The notes under the pieces: model-generated
Told to the model about the DNA's origin: nothing
The model's database searches: none
The model's input: only the letters and a program-made list of their open reading frames with translations
Shown here: piece after piece, positions 1-6,981 of the stretch
Numbering within the stretch: the stretch's first letter is position 1
Layout of the letters: each line of letters starts with the position of its first letter
Position numbers and translations under genes: made by a program
Source: CAYZEZ01 sp964477295
GTDB lineage: Bacteria; Bacteroidota; Bacteroidia; Bacteroidales; SM23-62
Length of the DNA: 17,222 nucleotides
Assembly (NCBI GenBank): GCA_964477295.1
Contig: CAYZEZ010000081.1
Location: forward strand, 1 to 17,222
Direction: 5' to 3'

Positions 1-135
1 TGGGGGGAAGACGATTATTTCCTCGGCAGAAGCATGGATGTCTTCATAACCCGCCTCCGCAAATACCTCAAACCTGAATCCACCGTTTCACTGGATAACG
101 TCCGGGGAGTCGGATTCATACTTCGTATAAAGTAG
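1..135 (+). CDS. OmpR-family response regulator, C-terminal fragment
   Basis: Only the last 44 residues and the stop codon (133-135) are in the window; the gene starts to the left. The visible part is the end of an OmpR/PhoB winged-helix DNA-binding domain. It starts with W-G-E-D-D-Y-F, continues with the recognition-helix pattern G-R-S-M-D-V-F-I-T-R-L-R-K-Y-L, and ends with the wing hairpin V-R-G-V-G-F-I-L-R. This arrangement is diagnostic of the family, which binds promoter DNA after phosphorylation of an N-terminal receiver domain. The receiver domain and any partner histidine kinase lie outside the window, so the signal and targets cannot be inferred. The 69-nt gap to the next gene contains a promoter-like element, so that gene is probably transcribed separately. 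Confidence 0.9.
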   Translation, partial: WGEDDYFLGRSMDVFITRLRKYLKPESTVSLDNVRGVGFILRIK

Positions 136-165
136 TTTTATTTAATAATTTCGGTTCCCAGGCTA

Positions 166-173
166 TAGTTTTG
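166..173 (+). promoter_or_regulatory. Bacteroidota -7 promoter element (TAnnTTTG)
   Basis: TAGTTTTG matches the Bacteroidota sigma-ABfr -7 consensus TAnnTTTG. It ends 31 nt before the ATG at 205, which gives a plausible leader of about 25 nt. No good TTG -33 element is seen at the expected distance, so this is a half-match. A second, less well placed match (TATTTTTG, 180-187) lies closer to the start codon. Confidence 0.4.
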
Positions 174-204
174 TAATTTTATTTTTGAATCCATAATTAG
201 GATT

Positions 205-870
205 ATGAGAACACTGGTTGTGCATATTATATTGCTATTGTTTATATTCTTCCCGGGCCACACGCAAGATAATGAATCTCAGACTTCCCCCGGGCTAAAA
301 ACCTTTGAGAAAGATGGAAATATCTTTATTCATATGGATGATGGCAAGGAAAGACAATTAACTTTCACTCAAAGTGATGAAAAACCCAACCTGATTGAAT
401 CAAGGGACCAGGTCATTTTTATCAGGAATGAAAAAGTTGTTCAGGGCCAGAAAGAATATTTCAGGAAGAAGATAATGACCGTTGGAATAAACGATTTTAT
501 AGAGACAGAAATCTCTAGCCAGAAACCTTATAAGGACGGAGTAAACAATACAAACGAAATCATTCGTTTAGATAATCCATCTGTTTCATCAGATGGTCTT
601 TATCTTTTCTTTCTCGCTAACCACACCTCAACCACAAGCCAGCTGATCAAACTGGATATCGGAAATGGAACCTGGAAGCTGCTGTTCAGTGCCGAAGAAT
701 ATATACTGTTGAATTCCGGACCATTTAAAGATTATTTCCTTATAGGTCGTAATGAAACAGGGGCCGGGGGCCAGGGAATATACTATTACCTGGTGGATCA
801 GACCGGGAAAAAAGTCAAGGAATTTAATAGTAAAGAGAGCATGATCCAGTTTAAGCAGTCAATCGAATAG
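205..870 (+). CDS. exported TolB/PD40-like beta-propeller fragment protein
   Basis: This is a 221-residue protein of unknown function. Residues 1-20 form a Sec signal peptide: Arg near the N-terminus, a long hydrophobic run, then a small-residue cleavage region before Q21. Two segments resemble WD40-like PD40/TolB blades. Around residues 52-76 the pattern is L-T-F-T-Q-S-D-E-K-P-N-L-I followed by V-I-F-I-R, and around 122-137 it is N-P-S-V-S-S-D-G-L-Y-L-F-F-L. PD40 repeats form periplasmic beta-propellers, usually with five to seven blades. Only two to three fit here, so the protein may be a partial propeller, a diverged stand-alone form or an oligomer-forming unit. No catalytic motif is seen. 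It is downstream of the response regulator on the same strand but probably has its own promoter. The blade assignment rests on pattern resemblance only. Confidence 0.7.
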   Translation: MRTLVVHIILLLFIFFPGHTQDNESQTSPGLKTFEKDGNIFIHMDDGKERQLTFTQSDEKPNLIESRDQVIFIRNEKVVQGQKEYFRKKIMTVGINDFIETEISSQKPYKDGVNNTNEIIRLDNPSVSSDGLYLFFLANHTSTTSQLIKLDIGNGTWKLLFSAEEYILLNSGPFKDYFLIGRNETGAGGQGIYYYLVDQTGKKVKEFNSKESMIQFKQSIE

Positions 871-1011
871 TTAATTGGTTTATTACTATGCCAGTATCAT
901 CTATCTGTCCTGGAATAAAATTAAAAGAGGAAAAACTGCTCCCGGAAGAAATTTAGCCTGAGTTCACGAAAGCTATCCGTACTTAATGAAATCCTTTATT
1001 CCAGATATTCC

Positions 1012-1023
1012 ATTTCATGAAAT
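1012..1023. promoter_or_regulatory. 12-bp perfect palindrome, possible operator
   Basis: ATTTCATGAAAT reads the same on both strands. It sits 4 bp upstream of the promoter-like TATATTTG at 1028-1035, where a bound dimeric regulator could contact or block RNA polymerase. The regulator is unknown. A 12-bp AT-rich palindrome can arise by chance, so this is only a candidate. Confidence 0.25.
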
Positions 1024-1027
1024 TCCT

Positions 1028-1035
1028 TATATTTG
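1028..1035 (+). promoter_or_regulatory. Bacteroidota -7 promoter element (TAnnTTTG)
   Basis: TATATTTG matches the TAnnTTTG consensus exactly. No TTG is seen at the usual -33 spacing. If used, transcription would start near 1042 and leave a leader of about 155 nt before the preferred ATG at 1197, which is long for this phylum. Confidence 0.3.
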
Positions 1036-1196
1036 GTTAGGCTGTATTAAAAACAATAATACCGTCATACTGAAATAGTCTCAGGATCCTTTTCAACTGA
1101 TGAATAATTTCCGGTACCGAATTATTGGCACGGAATGTATTTACAGCAAAGCTCAGGCACATCTTGAGACAGCTCTCAAACCAAAATATCTACATC

Positions 1197-2408
1197 ATGC
1201 AAACAAAACCTCGTCGCGATTTTCTGAAAAAAAGTCTTCTGGCTTTATCCGGGGCAGCTTTTCTGCCCGGAACAATGAACCGGGTTTCTGCCGGTACGGT
1301 TACCGGCAAGGCAGAAAATGATCTACTATACAGAACCTTAGGGAAAACAGGCTTGAAAATTCCCGTGATAAGTATGGGTACGGGTGCGGCAAGCCCTGCC
1401 CTCATAAAAGCAGCTTATGAAAAAGGAATAAACCTGTTCTTCACAGCCACCTACTATGGGGAGGGTAACAATGAAAAAATGCTTGGCGATTCGGTTAAAG
1501 ATCTCCCGCGTGAATCGCTCATCATAGGAACGGCAGTCATTCCAAAAGGGGTCGACCACAAGGGAGGAATGTTTACTGAAGATTCAACCTATGACGGACT
1601 CATGGAAGCTGCCGATGAAAGCCTTAAACGTTTCGGGATGGATTATGTTGATTTTATGTTATTGCCTTATGCCGGAAAACGGGAATCGGTGTTTTTCGAA
1701 CCATTGCTCAGGGCCATGGAAGATATAAAGAAACAGGGCAAAGCAAGGTTTATTGGTATCGCTTCACATAGTTTCCAGGCCGAGGCCGTAAAGGCAGCAG
1801 TTGATACAGGTATTTATGATTGTGCCCTGGTTGGATATAACTTCAGGATGGAAAACATACAGGAGATGGATGAGGCAATTGACTATGCCGGTAAGGCCGG
1901 ATTAGGTATCCTCAATATGAAATCACAGGTAGGAGGATTCTGGGATAAAGAACGGACTCAGCCGATTAATCCAAAGGCAGCACTTAAATGGGTACTAAAG
2001 AATAAAAATATAGCTGCTGCTGTCACGGCCATTTCCAATTTTGATGAACTGGAGATGGATCTGGCAATCATGAAATATGGCCTCGAAATGACTGAAGATG
2101 AGACAAAAGACCTGAAACTGGCATCTGCCGGTTGGTCAGGATTGTATTGCCTGCAATGCAGGAAATGTGAAGGGCAGTGTAATCAGAACCTGGATATCCC
2201 TACACTCATGAGGAGTTACATGTATGCCTATGGTTACCGTAACCTGGAACAGGCCCGGCATACGCTGGATAACGCATTGCTGGCAGATGGTGCATGCGAT
2301 CAATGCGATCGCTGTACCGTTCAATGCACGGCAGGATTCAATGTCGCTCAGAGAATTCAGGACATCGCCAGGCTCAGGGATGTACCGATGGATTTTATAA
2401 GAACCTGA
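1197..2408 (+). CDS. Tat-exported aldo/keto reductase-like protein with two Cys4 (Fe-S) motifs
   Basis: This is a 403-residue protein from the preferred ATG at 1197. The in-frame ATG at 1125 would put 24 extra residues before a clear twin-arginine signal (P-R-R-D-F-L-K-K-S then a hydrophobic run, residues 5-25), so the inner start is chosen. Residues 45-300 follow the aldo/keto reductase barrel: Y-R-T-L-G-K-T-G-L-K near the start, G-I-N-L-F-F-T-A-T-Y-Y-G-E-G at 78-90, D-Y-V-D-F at 149-153 and K-A-R-F-I-G-I-A-S at 182-190. The C-terminus carries two CxxCxxCxxxC motifs (Cys 318/321/324/328 and 367/370/373/377), which fit two [4Fe-4S] clusters. By family alignment, catalytic Asp is replaced by Phe82, Lys by Ala113 and His by Pro157; only Tyr87 remains. 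Classical NADPH-dependent carbonyl reduction is therefore doubtful. It may instead be a cofactor-binding or electron-transfer protein. No neighbour clearly explains its substrate. Confidence 0.88.
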   Translation: MQTKPRRDFLKKSLLALSGAAFLPGTMNRVSAGTVTGKAENDLLYRTLGKTGLKIPVISMGTGAASPALIKAAYEKGINLFFTATYYGEGNNEKMLGDSVKDLPRESLIIGTAVIPKGVDHKGGMFTEDSTYDGLMEAADESLKRFGMDYVDFMLLPYAGKRESVFFEPLLRAMEDIKKQGKARFIGIASHSFQAEAVKAAVDTGIYDCALVGYNFRMENIQEMDEAIDYAGKAGLGILNMKSQVGGFWDKERTQPINPKAALKWVLKNKNIAAAVTAISNFDELEMDLAIMKYGLEMTEDETKDLKLASAGWSGLYCLQCRKCEGQCNQNLDIPTLMRSYMYAYGYRNLEQARHTLDNALLADGACDQCDRCTVQCTAGFNVAQRIQDIARLRDVPMDFIRT

Positions 2409-2423
2409 TCAATAACTTATATC

Positions 2424-2666
2424 ATAAGGAAACAATTTATTGTTCTGACTCTTATTTCATTCAATATCATCACCGTCAGTTGTAAAACAGAGAATTTAGT
2501 CTCTGTTATTTAACGGGATGAACCTGGAAAACCGGTAATTCTTTGTCCCCGGTTCCGGACCGGGAATGATAACACAACTTTAAAAGTCCTGATGGAGAAA
2601 GGATATCCTAAAAAAGGATTATATTTACCTGAACCTCATGGTCCGGCTATTTTCAGGGAAACATAA
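2424..2666 (+). pseudogene. lipoprotein gene remnant, interrupted by a stop
   Basis: This reading frame lacks an ATG but begins I-R-K-Q-F-I-V-L-T-L-I-S-F and runs to I-T-V-S-C-K-T-E, a good lipoprotein signal peptide with lipobox cysteine at codon 2481-2483. An ATA (2424-2426) stands where ATG would be expected. The frame is closed by TAA at 2511-2513, then continues in the same frame for about 50 codons to TAA at 2664-2666. The later part is protein-like (K-V-L-M-E-K-G-Y-P-K-K-G-L-Y-L-P-E-P-H-G) but I do not recognise a family. The simplest reading is a decayed small lipoprotein gene that lost its start codon and gained a nonsense codon. Chance cannot be excluded for such a short frame. It lies between the aldo/keto reductase-like gene and the hydrolase gene, ending 11 nt before the latter's ATG. 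Confidence 0.4.
2486..2510 (+). terminator. hairpin, possible weak terminator
   Basis: AACAGAGA (2486-2493) and TCTCTGTT (2500-2507) form a perfect 8-bp stem around a 6-nt loop, about 80 nt after the aldo/keto reductase-like stop codon. The following bases (ATTTAAC) are a poor T-tract, so intrinsic termination would be weak. The hairpin lies inside the lipoprotein remnant and may be incidental. Confidence 0.3.
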
Positions 2667-2677
2667 TTATTGAACAG

Positions 2678-3433
2678 ATGAAACCAATCCAATTTACAAT
2701 TTGTTTGCTATTGACCTGTCTGGGGCTTTTTGGACAGGAGCGATATGTCGACATTGACAGCCAGCAATTCCGCATCAAAGAATTCGGGAAGGGTGATCTT
2801 ACGGTTGTCTTTGAAAACGGCATGTCAGACAGCATCGAGGTGTGGGGATCGATACCGGATTCTGTCGCAACATTTGCCCGCGTATTCCTCTACGACAGGG
2901 CGGATATAGCAAAATCGGATACGGCCAGGCTCCCGCGAACCATCCCAAATCAGGTTATGGAATTGAGAAAGATCCTGGCAAAGGAAAATATCGGGCCGTC
3001 GTATATCCTGGTGGGACATTCACTGGGTGGTTTGATAACCAGGTATTTTTCAAGCTGCTATCCGGGTGAAGTGGCCGGATTGCTATTGCTTGATCCAGCT
3101 CCGGAAGCCTTCTGGGATGCCATGTCAGAAGAAGAGCTTCAGGAGTACATAGAAGGCGGGAATGAATGGTACGAGACAAGATTTCCAAAAAAATACCGGA
3201 ATGAATGGTACCAGTTTATTCCCAATCTGGAATACATGAGAAACCTGGATATTCGAGAGGATCTACCCATTATCCTGGTCTCCGCAACAGCATGGAACTG
3301 GTACAAATATCAGGAAAAAATCATTGACGGCTTTAAAAATGCCAGGCATGTTGAGCTGGAGGGAGAACATCACATTTACAAGGACCATCCTGACCTGATC
3401 GTAGGGTACATAAAGGAATTAGCCGGGGAATAA
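2678..3433 (+). CDS. exported alpha/beta-hydrolase
   Basis: This is a 251-residue serine hydrolase of the alpha/beta-hydrolase fold. Residues 1-20 form a Sec signal peptide ending G-L-F-G-Q, so it acts outside the cytoplasm; no lipobox is evident at the cleavage region. V-V-F-E-N-G at 43-48 matches the oxyanion-hole strand. The nucleophile elbow G-H-S-L-G-G places the catalytic Ser at 115. D139 (L-L-L-L-D-P) lies on the next strand and is a possible acid; a residue later in the chain could serve instead. H231 in G-E-H-H-I-Y-K-D-H-P fits the usual C-terminal histidine. A short cap is present around 145-190. Length is typical of the family. The substrate cannot be read from sequence; esterase, lactonase or similar activity is possible. 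The gene ends 11 bp from the end of the opposite-strand gene, so the two are convergent. Confidence 0.88.
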   Translation: MKPIQFTICLLLTCLGLFGQERYVDIDSQQFRIKEFGKGDLTVVFENGMSDSIEVWGSIPDSVATFARVFLYDRADIAKSDTARLPRTIPNQVMELRKILAKENIGPSYILVGHSLGGLITRYFSSCYPGEVAGLLLLDPAPEAFWDAMSEEELQEYIEGGNEWYETRFPKKYRNEWYQFIPNLEYMRNLDIREDLPIILVSATAWNWYKYQEKIIDGFKNARHVELEGEHHIYKDHPDLIVGYIKELAGE

Positions 3434-3444
3434 TCCAATAGGTA

Positions 3445-4773
3445 TCACCAGGTCTTAATTATCCGGCGATAACAGGTCTGCTTCCCGAAAAATTTCAGGA
3501 TATATAACCCGGATGAAAACGGAGTCAGATCAACCGCATTGATCTTACTTAATCGCAATGTGCTGATTATGGTTCCTGACAGGGTGAAGATATCAAGTAT
3601 TTCATAATCGCCGCTATTCAATTCTATCGTCAGCAGCCCTTTTGTTGGGTTCGGAAAGATAATTATTCCTGACTGGTCCTGTGAAAGGTCCTCAATTCCT
3701 CTGTAAACAACCGTATCCGGAATATGAGTATCCCCGCCCAGGTTAGTTGTGCGTAGTATCAGGTCATTCCCAACGGAAATACCAACAGTATCATTTATAA
3801 AAGTTATATCATTCAGCAAAGGCGTATCGTAACAGGGAATAACCACATCAAAGAATTGAACGATCCAGCTTTGCCCGCCATCTGTAGTACGCAGGATCTT
3901 TCTTTTGCTGTTGCAGCCGCTCTTTGTCAGCCATGCAGTAGTTTCGCCAATAACAAATACCGTATCCTGACAAAAGGCATACATCGAAGTGGCAGTCACA
4001 GCGTCCCACGATGCCGAATCGGGACTAACAAATGATACAACCGACCAGGTCTCGCCGGAATCATCCGACCTGAGCAGGTTGAAATTTTCACCAACAGCAA
4101 TAATCAAAGAATCACTGACCATCTTAATATCCACGGGATTCAGTACGTCGTACTCCGGTGAACTCCCGAAAACGACAGACCAGTTCAACCCGCCGTTAAC
4201 CGTTTTTATGATGAAACCAAAAATCCCTTCTCCGGTTACAAATCCCCTTCCGCAGGCGAAACCCACAGAATCATTAATAAAATCCATGACATTTACTTCA
4301 CAGTAAGTGACATTATCAGCCGGATGGTCCCATATAATGCTCCATGTATTTCCCCCGTTGTCAGTCCTGTACAATCCATATATATTGCCCCCGGCAAAAC
4401 CTGTATCCTTATCCAGGAAATAAGCCATTCGTGCACCAGAAGGCAACGGTGATTTTTCTTCCCAGCTGGCACCAAAGTCGGTCGACACGTAGATCATACC
4501 AGAACCATACGCATAGATCAGGGTATCGTTGATAAACTTAAAATCAAAAATATCTGCATTAAGATCATTTGGCTGGTTTGTCCATGATTGCCCCTGGTTG
4601 GTCGTTTTCATCACAATCCCTTCATGGCCTAGTATAAACCCATCCGATTGATTCTTAAACTTTATCGCTCTGAATATACCGGTAGCCCCGGACTCTGTGT
4701 CGGTCCATTGTCCCCTGCATATGAAAGCCGTTGTAACTAATAATAAACCAATGAAAATGAGTTTTAGTTTCAT
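3445..4773 (-). CDS. Ycf48/BNR-repeat protein with type IX secretion sorting domain
   Basis: This is a 442-residue secreted protein. Residues 1-22 form a Sec signal peptide. Six Asp-box/BNR-like turns of the form T-x-x-G-x-S/T-W occur at about 57-65, 97-104, 136-144, 190-198, 236-243 and 296-303. They indicate a beta-propeller of the Ycf48/sialidase-like superfamily. In Ycf48 these repeats are structural, and no sialidase catalytic arginine triad was recognised, so enzymatic activity is not claimed. Residues about 368-442 form a Por/type A sorting domain: I-I-I-F-P-N-P-T-K-G, then the L-S-G turn, S-S-G-L-Y-I-L-K-F and a basic end R-R-I-I-K. This domain directs export across the outer membrane by the type IX system, usually with cell-surface attachment. 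The gene diverges from the oxidoreductase at 4927. Ligand and role are unknown; such proteins are often surface adhesins or scaffolds. Confidence 0.9.
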   Translation of the reverse strand: MKLKLIFIGLLLVTTAFICRGQWTDTESGATGIFRAIKFKNQSDGFILGHEGIVMKTTNQGQSWTNQPNDLNADIFDFKFINDTLIYAYGSGMIYVSTDFGASWEEKSPLPSGARMAYFLDKDTGFAGGNIYGLYRTDNGGNTWSIIWDHPADNVTYCEVNVMDFINDSVGFACGRGFVTGEGIFGFIIKTVNGGLNWSVVFGSSPEYDVLNPVDIKMVSDSLIIAVGENFNLLRSDDSGETWSVVSFVSPDSASWDAVTATSMYAFCQDTVFVIGETTAWLTKSGCNSKRKILRTTDGGQSWIVQFFDVVIPCYDTPLLNDITFINDTVGISVGNDLILRTTNLGGDTHIPDTVVYRGIEDLSQDQSGIIIFPNPTKGLLTIELNSGDYEILDIFTLSGTIISTLRLSKINAVDLTPFSSGLYILKFFGKQTCYRRIIKTW

Positions 4774-4926
4774 TGATTAAAATTTATAGAAGAAGGTTCT
4801 TAAATAAAATTACTAAAAAATCCATGATTTCCACCCAAGCTATGGGATATGAGAATAAACTAAAGAATATGTAAATTTAGGCAAACAAAATTATTAAGTC
4901 AACTAATCCCTAAATAACAGAAACTC

Positions 4927-5934
4927 ATGAAAAATAAAGCTGGCTCACGAAGGGAATTCATTATAAAATCGGTCGGGGCAGCTGTCGCAGTTGCTGCCGG
5001 GGGAATACTTCCCGGGACCAGATTGGTATCTGCAAAACGAATCGACAGCGAATTGCAGGATAAGCCAATACGCATCGGAATAATCGGAGCTGAAAATTCG
5101 CACACCAGGGGCTTCGGCAAATTATTCAATATCGACAAGAAATTCCCGGGAGTGGAAGTGGTTTATGTATGGGGAGAAACGGAGGAATTTGCCAGGGATG
5201 CCATGGAGAGGGGCTCTATTCCCAATATGGTAAAGGATCCCTTAGAGATGCTTGGTAAAATAGATGCGTTGATTGTAGACCACAGGCATGGGAAATACCA
5301 CCTGGAAGCGGCTACTCCTTTTGTCAAAGCCGGCATACCAACGTTCATCGACAAACCTTTTTGCTACAGGGTATCCGAGGGCAAAGAATTTTTAGCCATG
5401 GCGCGTGAGCTGGGCACACCGGTGACTTCATACAGTACAATAGCACAAACCGATGAGACCTTTGATATTAAAGAACAGCTGGAATCAATGGGCGAGATCA
5501 GCCAGGTAGTAAGATATGGCCCGTGCGAACTTGATTCTCAATACGGCGGGATATTCTATTATGGGGTTCATACCGTCCAGCCCCTGATGTATATGTTTGG
5601 GGAAAATATTAAGAAGGTTAGGATCACAACCAACGGGAAAAACGCCAGCGCTAGTCTCGCCTATGAGAACGGCATGCTGGCCACGCTGGTCTTCAAAAAC
5701 CTTCATTATGGATGGGAAACCTTTGTGGAAACCAAAGACGGGATCATAAAGCTGGAATCCAGGGTGGAGGAGACCGATCCTCCCAGGCATTATGTCGACA
5801 TGGTCGAGATGTTCCGCACAGGGAAAGAACCCCGCTCCCATCAAAGCATACTTAATTGTGTCGCGGTCCTTGAAGCCCTTGAAAGATCGGTTAAAAGCGA
5901 CCAGTGGGAAGCAGTAACAATTCCGGTATTATGA
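4927..5934 (+). CDS. Tat-exported Gfo/Idh/MocA-family oxidoreductase
   Basis: This is a 335-residue protein. Residues 7-36 form a twin-arginine signal: S-R-R-E-F-I-I-K-S, an Ala/Gly-rich hydrophobic run, then A-K at the likely cleavage site. The mature part has a Rossmann domain beginning I-R-I-G-I-I-G-A-E-N (48-57), where the usual GxGxxG is reduced. The family's E-K-P motif appears as D142-K143-P144. The C-terminal alpha/beta domain has Y-G-V-H-T-V-Q-P (212-219), matching the GxHxxD region with H215 retained but the Asp absent. Tat export implies folding with a bound NAD(P) before transport, as in glucose-fructose oxidoreductase and GH109-type enzymes; this is family knowledge, not shown here. 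There is no acidic residue right after the second beta-strand, so cofactor preference is unclear. The stop overlaps the next start (ATGA), so the two genes are probably co-translated. The sugar-like substrate is unknown. Confidence 0.88.
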   Translation: MKNKAGSRREFIIKSVGAAVAVAAGGILPGTRLVSAKRIDSELQDKPIRIGIIGAENSHTRGFGKLFNIDKKFPGVEVVYVWGETEEFARDAMERGSIPNMVKDPLEMLGKIDALIVDHRHGKYHLEAATPFVKAGIPTFIDKPFCYRVSEGKEFLAMARELGTPVTSYSTIAQTDETFDIKEQLESMGEISQVVRYGPCELDSQYGGIFYYGVHTVQPLMYMFGENIKKVRITTNGKNASASLAYENGMLATLVFKNLHYGWETFVETKDGIIKLESRVEETDPPRHYVDMVEMFRTGKEPRSHQSILNCVAVLEALERSVKSDQWEAVTIPVL

Positions 5935-6785
5935 GAACCATTAAATATTTATCCTGGTTTCTGATATTGATCCTGGTATCCATTCCCTCTTTCTGCCAGA
6001 ATTCCAACTTCATCACATTCAATATCCGGTACGATAATCCCGGGGATAAGGAGGATAACTGGCATTACCGGAAGAACGATGTTGCCAGGCTCATTCTTCA
6101 TTATGAAGCCTCCATTGTCGGTACCCAGGAAGGATTATGCCACCAGGTTGAATTCATAGATAGTTCTCTTACTAAATATGCTTATATCGGTGTTGGAAGG
6201 GAAGACGGGAAAACCAGTGGAGAATATTGTGCAATATTTTACGATACCACAATATTTAAACGGATAAGAGGTTCCACATTCTGGCTGTCAGAGACACCCG
6301 GGAAAGCGTCTGTTGGATGGGACGCTGCATTGGAAAGAATATGCACCTATGGGCTGTTTGAACACCTGGAAACCGGGAGCAGGATATGGATCTTCAACAC
6401 TCATTTTGACCACCGTGGTCCTTCGGCCAGGGCCAATTCTGCCAGCCTGATCCTGGAAAAGATCAAAAAGATTAATATAGAAAACCTCCCCGTCGTATTT
6501 ATGGGTGATTTCAATTCCACCCCGGATGAAGAACCCATTCAGATATTGAAAACCGGCCTGTCTGATGCCCTCGATATTTCAGAAAAGCCACTATACGGTC
6601 CTGCCGGAACTTTCAATGGATTTGCAGATGAGATTATATTAAATAGAATTGATTATTTCTTTACACTTGATATGGACATTCTGTCTTATACCCACATCGA
6701 TGACCGGCGGAATAATAACAAGTACATATCCGACCATCTTCCCGTTATGATTACAATAAAGCCTTCTGCTATCAATAACGAATAA
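5931..6785 (+). CDS. exported endonuclease/exonuclease/phosphatase (EEP) family protein
   Basis: This is a 284-residue protein from the ATG at 5931, which overlaps the preceding TGA as ATGA. An in-frame ATG at 5904 would add nine polar residues before the signal peptide and lies inside the upstream gene, so it is rejected. Residues 1-22 form a Sec signal peptide. The EEP metal-dependent phosphoesterase set is complete: N31 (F-N-I-R-Y-D-N), E67 (G-T-Q-E-G), H158 (F-N-T-H-F-D-H), D193 and N195 (M-G-D-F-N-S-T-P), D241 (R-I-D-Y-F-F) and D268-H269 (S-D-H-L-P). The family cleaves phosphodiester or phosphomonoester bonds in nucleic acids, lipids, inositol phosphates or sugars. Sequence alone does not distinguish these. 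The W-L-S-E-T-P segment (118-123) is common in secreted Bacteroidota members. Coupling to a Tat-exported oxidoreductase suggests a shared extracytoplasmic substrate. Confidence 0.92.
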   Translation: MRTIKYLSWFLILILVSIPSFCQNSNFITFNIRYDNPGDKEDNWHYRKNDVARLILHYEASIVGTQEGLCHQVEFIDSSLTKYAYIGVGREDGKTSGEYCAIFYDTTIFKRIRGSTFWLSETPGKASVGWDAALERICTYGLFEHLETGSRIWIFNTHFDHRGPSARANSASLILEKIKKINIENLPVVFMGDFNSTPDEEPIQILKTGLSDALDISEKPLYGPAGTFNGFADEIILNRIDYFFTLDMDILSYTHIDDRRNNNKYISDHLPVMITIKPSAINNE

Positions 6786-6910
6786 ACTATGTAATAAGCT
6801 GTTTACAAATGAATTGCAGAAATTTTCCCGCCCATTTTTTATTATCAAGGTTTACCATTTACACCAAGGGTCAAGGGCCGATATATCTGAAACATTTTTG
6901 AAAATTGCGA

Positions 6911-6922
6911 AAAATTAATTTT
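6911..6922. repeat. AT-rich palindrome upstream of the transporter
   Basis: AAAATTAATTTT is a perfect 12-bp palindrome in the 196-bp gap before the transporter gene. GAAAATT (6900-6906) and AATTTTC (6917-6923) can also pair as a 7-bp stem. It could be an operator, an UP-like element or chance in AT-rich DNA. No convincing TAnnTTTG element accompanies it; TATTATTG at 6938-6945 has one mismatch. Confidence 0.25.
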
Positions 6923-6981
6923 CTCCCTAATTCTTGCTATTATTGTGTTACTGTTTTTTCAAATCCGGTGAACCTTGAATC

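Larger units (their letters stand above)
871..1196. other. 326-bp intergenic region
   Basis: No credible gene is seen in this stretch. All frames are closed by stops except the short upstream extension of the aldo/keto reductase-like gene, which is rejected as coding. The stretch holds a perfect 12-bp palindrome (1012-1023) just upstream of a promoter-like element (1028-1035). No tRNA-like or strong terminator hairpin was recognised by eye. Confidence 0.5.

Noticed and set aside
1125..1196. Upstream in-frame start for the aldo/keto reductase-like gene
   Set aside because: The 24 extra residues would sit ahead of a standard twin-arginine signal, which should be at the N-terminus.
1100..1321. 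Open frame overlapping the start of the aldo/keto reductase-like gene
   Set aside because: It lies in another frame of a well-supported gene, has no signal or domain and ends in low-complexity basic residues.
5485..5844. 119-codon open frame on the minus strand inside the oxidoreductase gene
   Set aside because: It is antisense to a gene with clear family motifs and shows no recognisable domain of its own.
5904..5930. Upstream in-frame start for the EEP gene
   Set aside because: It adds nine polar residues before a clear Sec signal peptide; the ATGA overlap at 5931 is a more natural start.
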